NCBI GenBank assembly: GCA_031177845.1
Contig: JAPSGG010000157.1
Location: forward strand, 1 to 5,164
Length of the DNA: 5,164 nt
Reading direction: 5' to 3'
DNA from: Chromatiales bacterium
GTDB lineage: Bacteria; Pseudomonadota; Gammaproteobacteria; JACCYU01
Position numbers and translations under genes: made by a program. A model generated the notes under the pieces. The model was not told the origin of the DNA. It searched no databases and saw only the letters and a list, made by a program, of their open reading frames with translations. Below, in pieces: positions 5,104 to 5,164 of the stretch. Position 1 is the stretch's first letter; each line of letters opens with the position of its first letter.

Positions 5104-5164
5104 GCTTTACCCGTTTTGAACCGCGAAATCCCCGGCTGCAACGCAGCGAACTGGCCGTGTCCTC
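5100..5164 (+). CDS. mcl: Malyl-CoA lyase, N-terminal fragment (continues beyond window)
   Basis: Only 21 full codons are present. The translation begins MSFTRFEP, then NPRLQRSELAVS. This closely resembles the start of Methylobacterium malyl-CoA lyase (MSFTLIQQ, then PRLHRSELAVPGS, as I recall it), including the start-proximal MSFT and the RSELAV strand of the CitE-like TIM barrel. The enzyme cleaves malyl-CoA to acetyl-CoA and glyoxylate. That glyoxylate is the amino acceptor for Sga, so the overlapping gene order makes biochemical sense. The ATG shares ATGA with the sgaA stop and has a strong ribosome site. Catalytic residues lie outside the window. A related CitE/HpcH-family lyase is the main alternative, made less likely by the neighbour. 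Confidence 0.8.
   Translation, partial: MSFTRFEPRNPRLQRSELAVS

Overview
The window reads as chromosomal DNA of a methylotrophic (C1-using) bacterium, fairly GC-rich and probably proteobacterial. The C1 evidence is direct. It holds a formylmethanofuran:tetrahydromethanopterin formyltransferase (Ftr/FhcD), a 5-formyltetrahydrofolate cyclo-ligase (FthC), a serine-glyoxylate aminotransferase (Sga) and the first 21 codons of a malyl-CoA lyase (Mcl). Ftr belongs to the H4MPT-linked route of formaldehyde oxidation to formate; Sga and Mcl are serine-cycle assimilation enzymes. The SohB-type inner-membrane protease leans the host towards Gammaproteobacteria, but this is inference; no rRNA or other phylogenetic marker is present.

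Layout. Bases 1-582 (+) are the C-terminal part of an EAL-domain cyclic-di-GMP phosphodiesterase whose start lies outside the window. A perfect 12-bp inverted repeat occupies bases 1-29, exactly at the window edge. A short gap separates this gene from sohB, which is on the minus strand (1653 down to 685) and convergent with it. A 427-bp divergent intergenic region (1654-2080) follows, with a strong compound hairpin in the sohB leader, a small operator-like inverted repeat and a candidate fthC promoter. Then come fthC (2081-2716) and ftr (2719-3642, TTG start), two bases apart. A 201-bp gap holds one hairpin and, just before sga, a tandem 18-bp duplication containing TTGACA. Sga (3844-5103) overlaps the start of mcl (5100 onward) by ATGA.

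How the genes fit together. Ftr moves a formyl group between methanofuran and N5 of H4MPT, on the dissimilatory side. FthC converts 5-formyl-H4F into 5,10-methenyl-H4F, on the folate side. Sga and Mcl run the glyoxylate/serine regeneration part of the serine cycle. The window is therefore a compact C1 locus joining pterin-linked C1 transfer to assimilation. Two arrangements stand out: an ftr gene apparently separated from fhcABC and coupled to fthC, and sga directly coupled to mcl.
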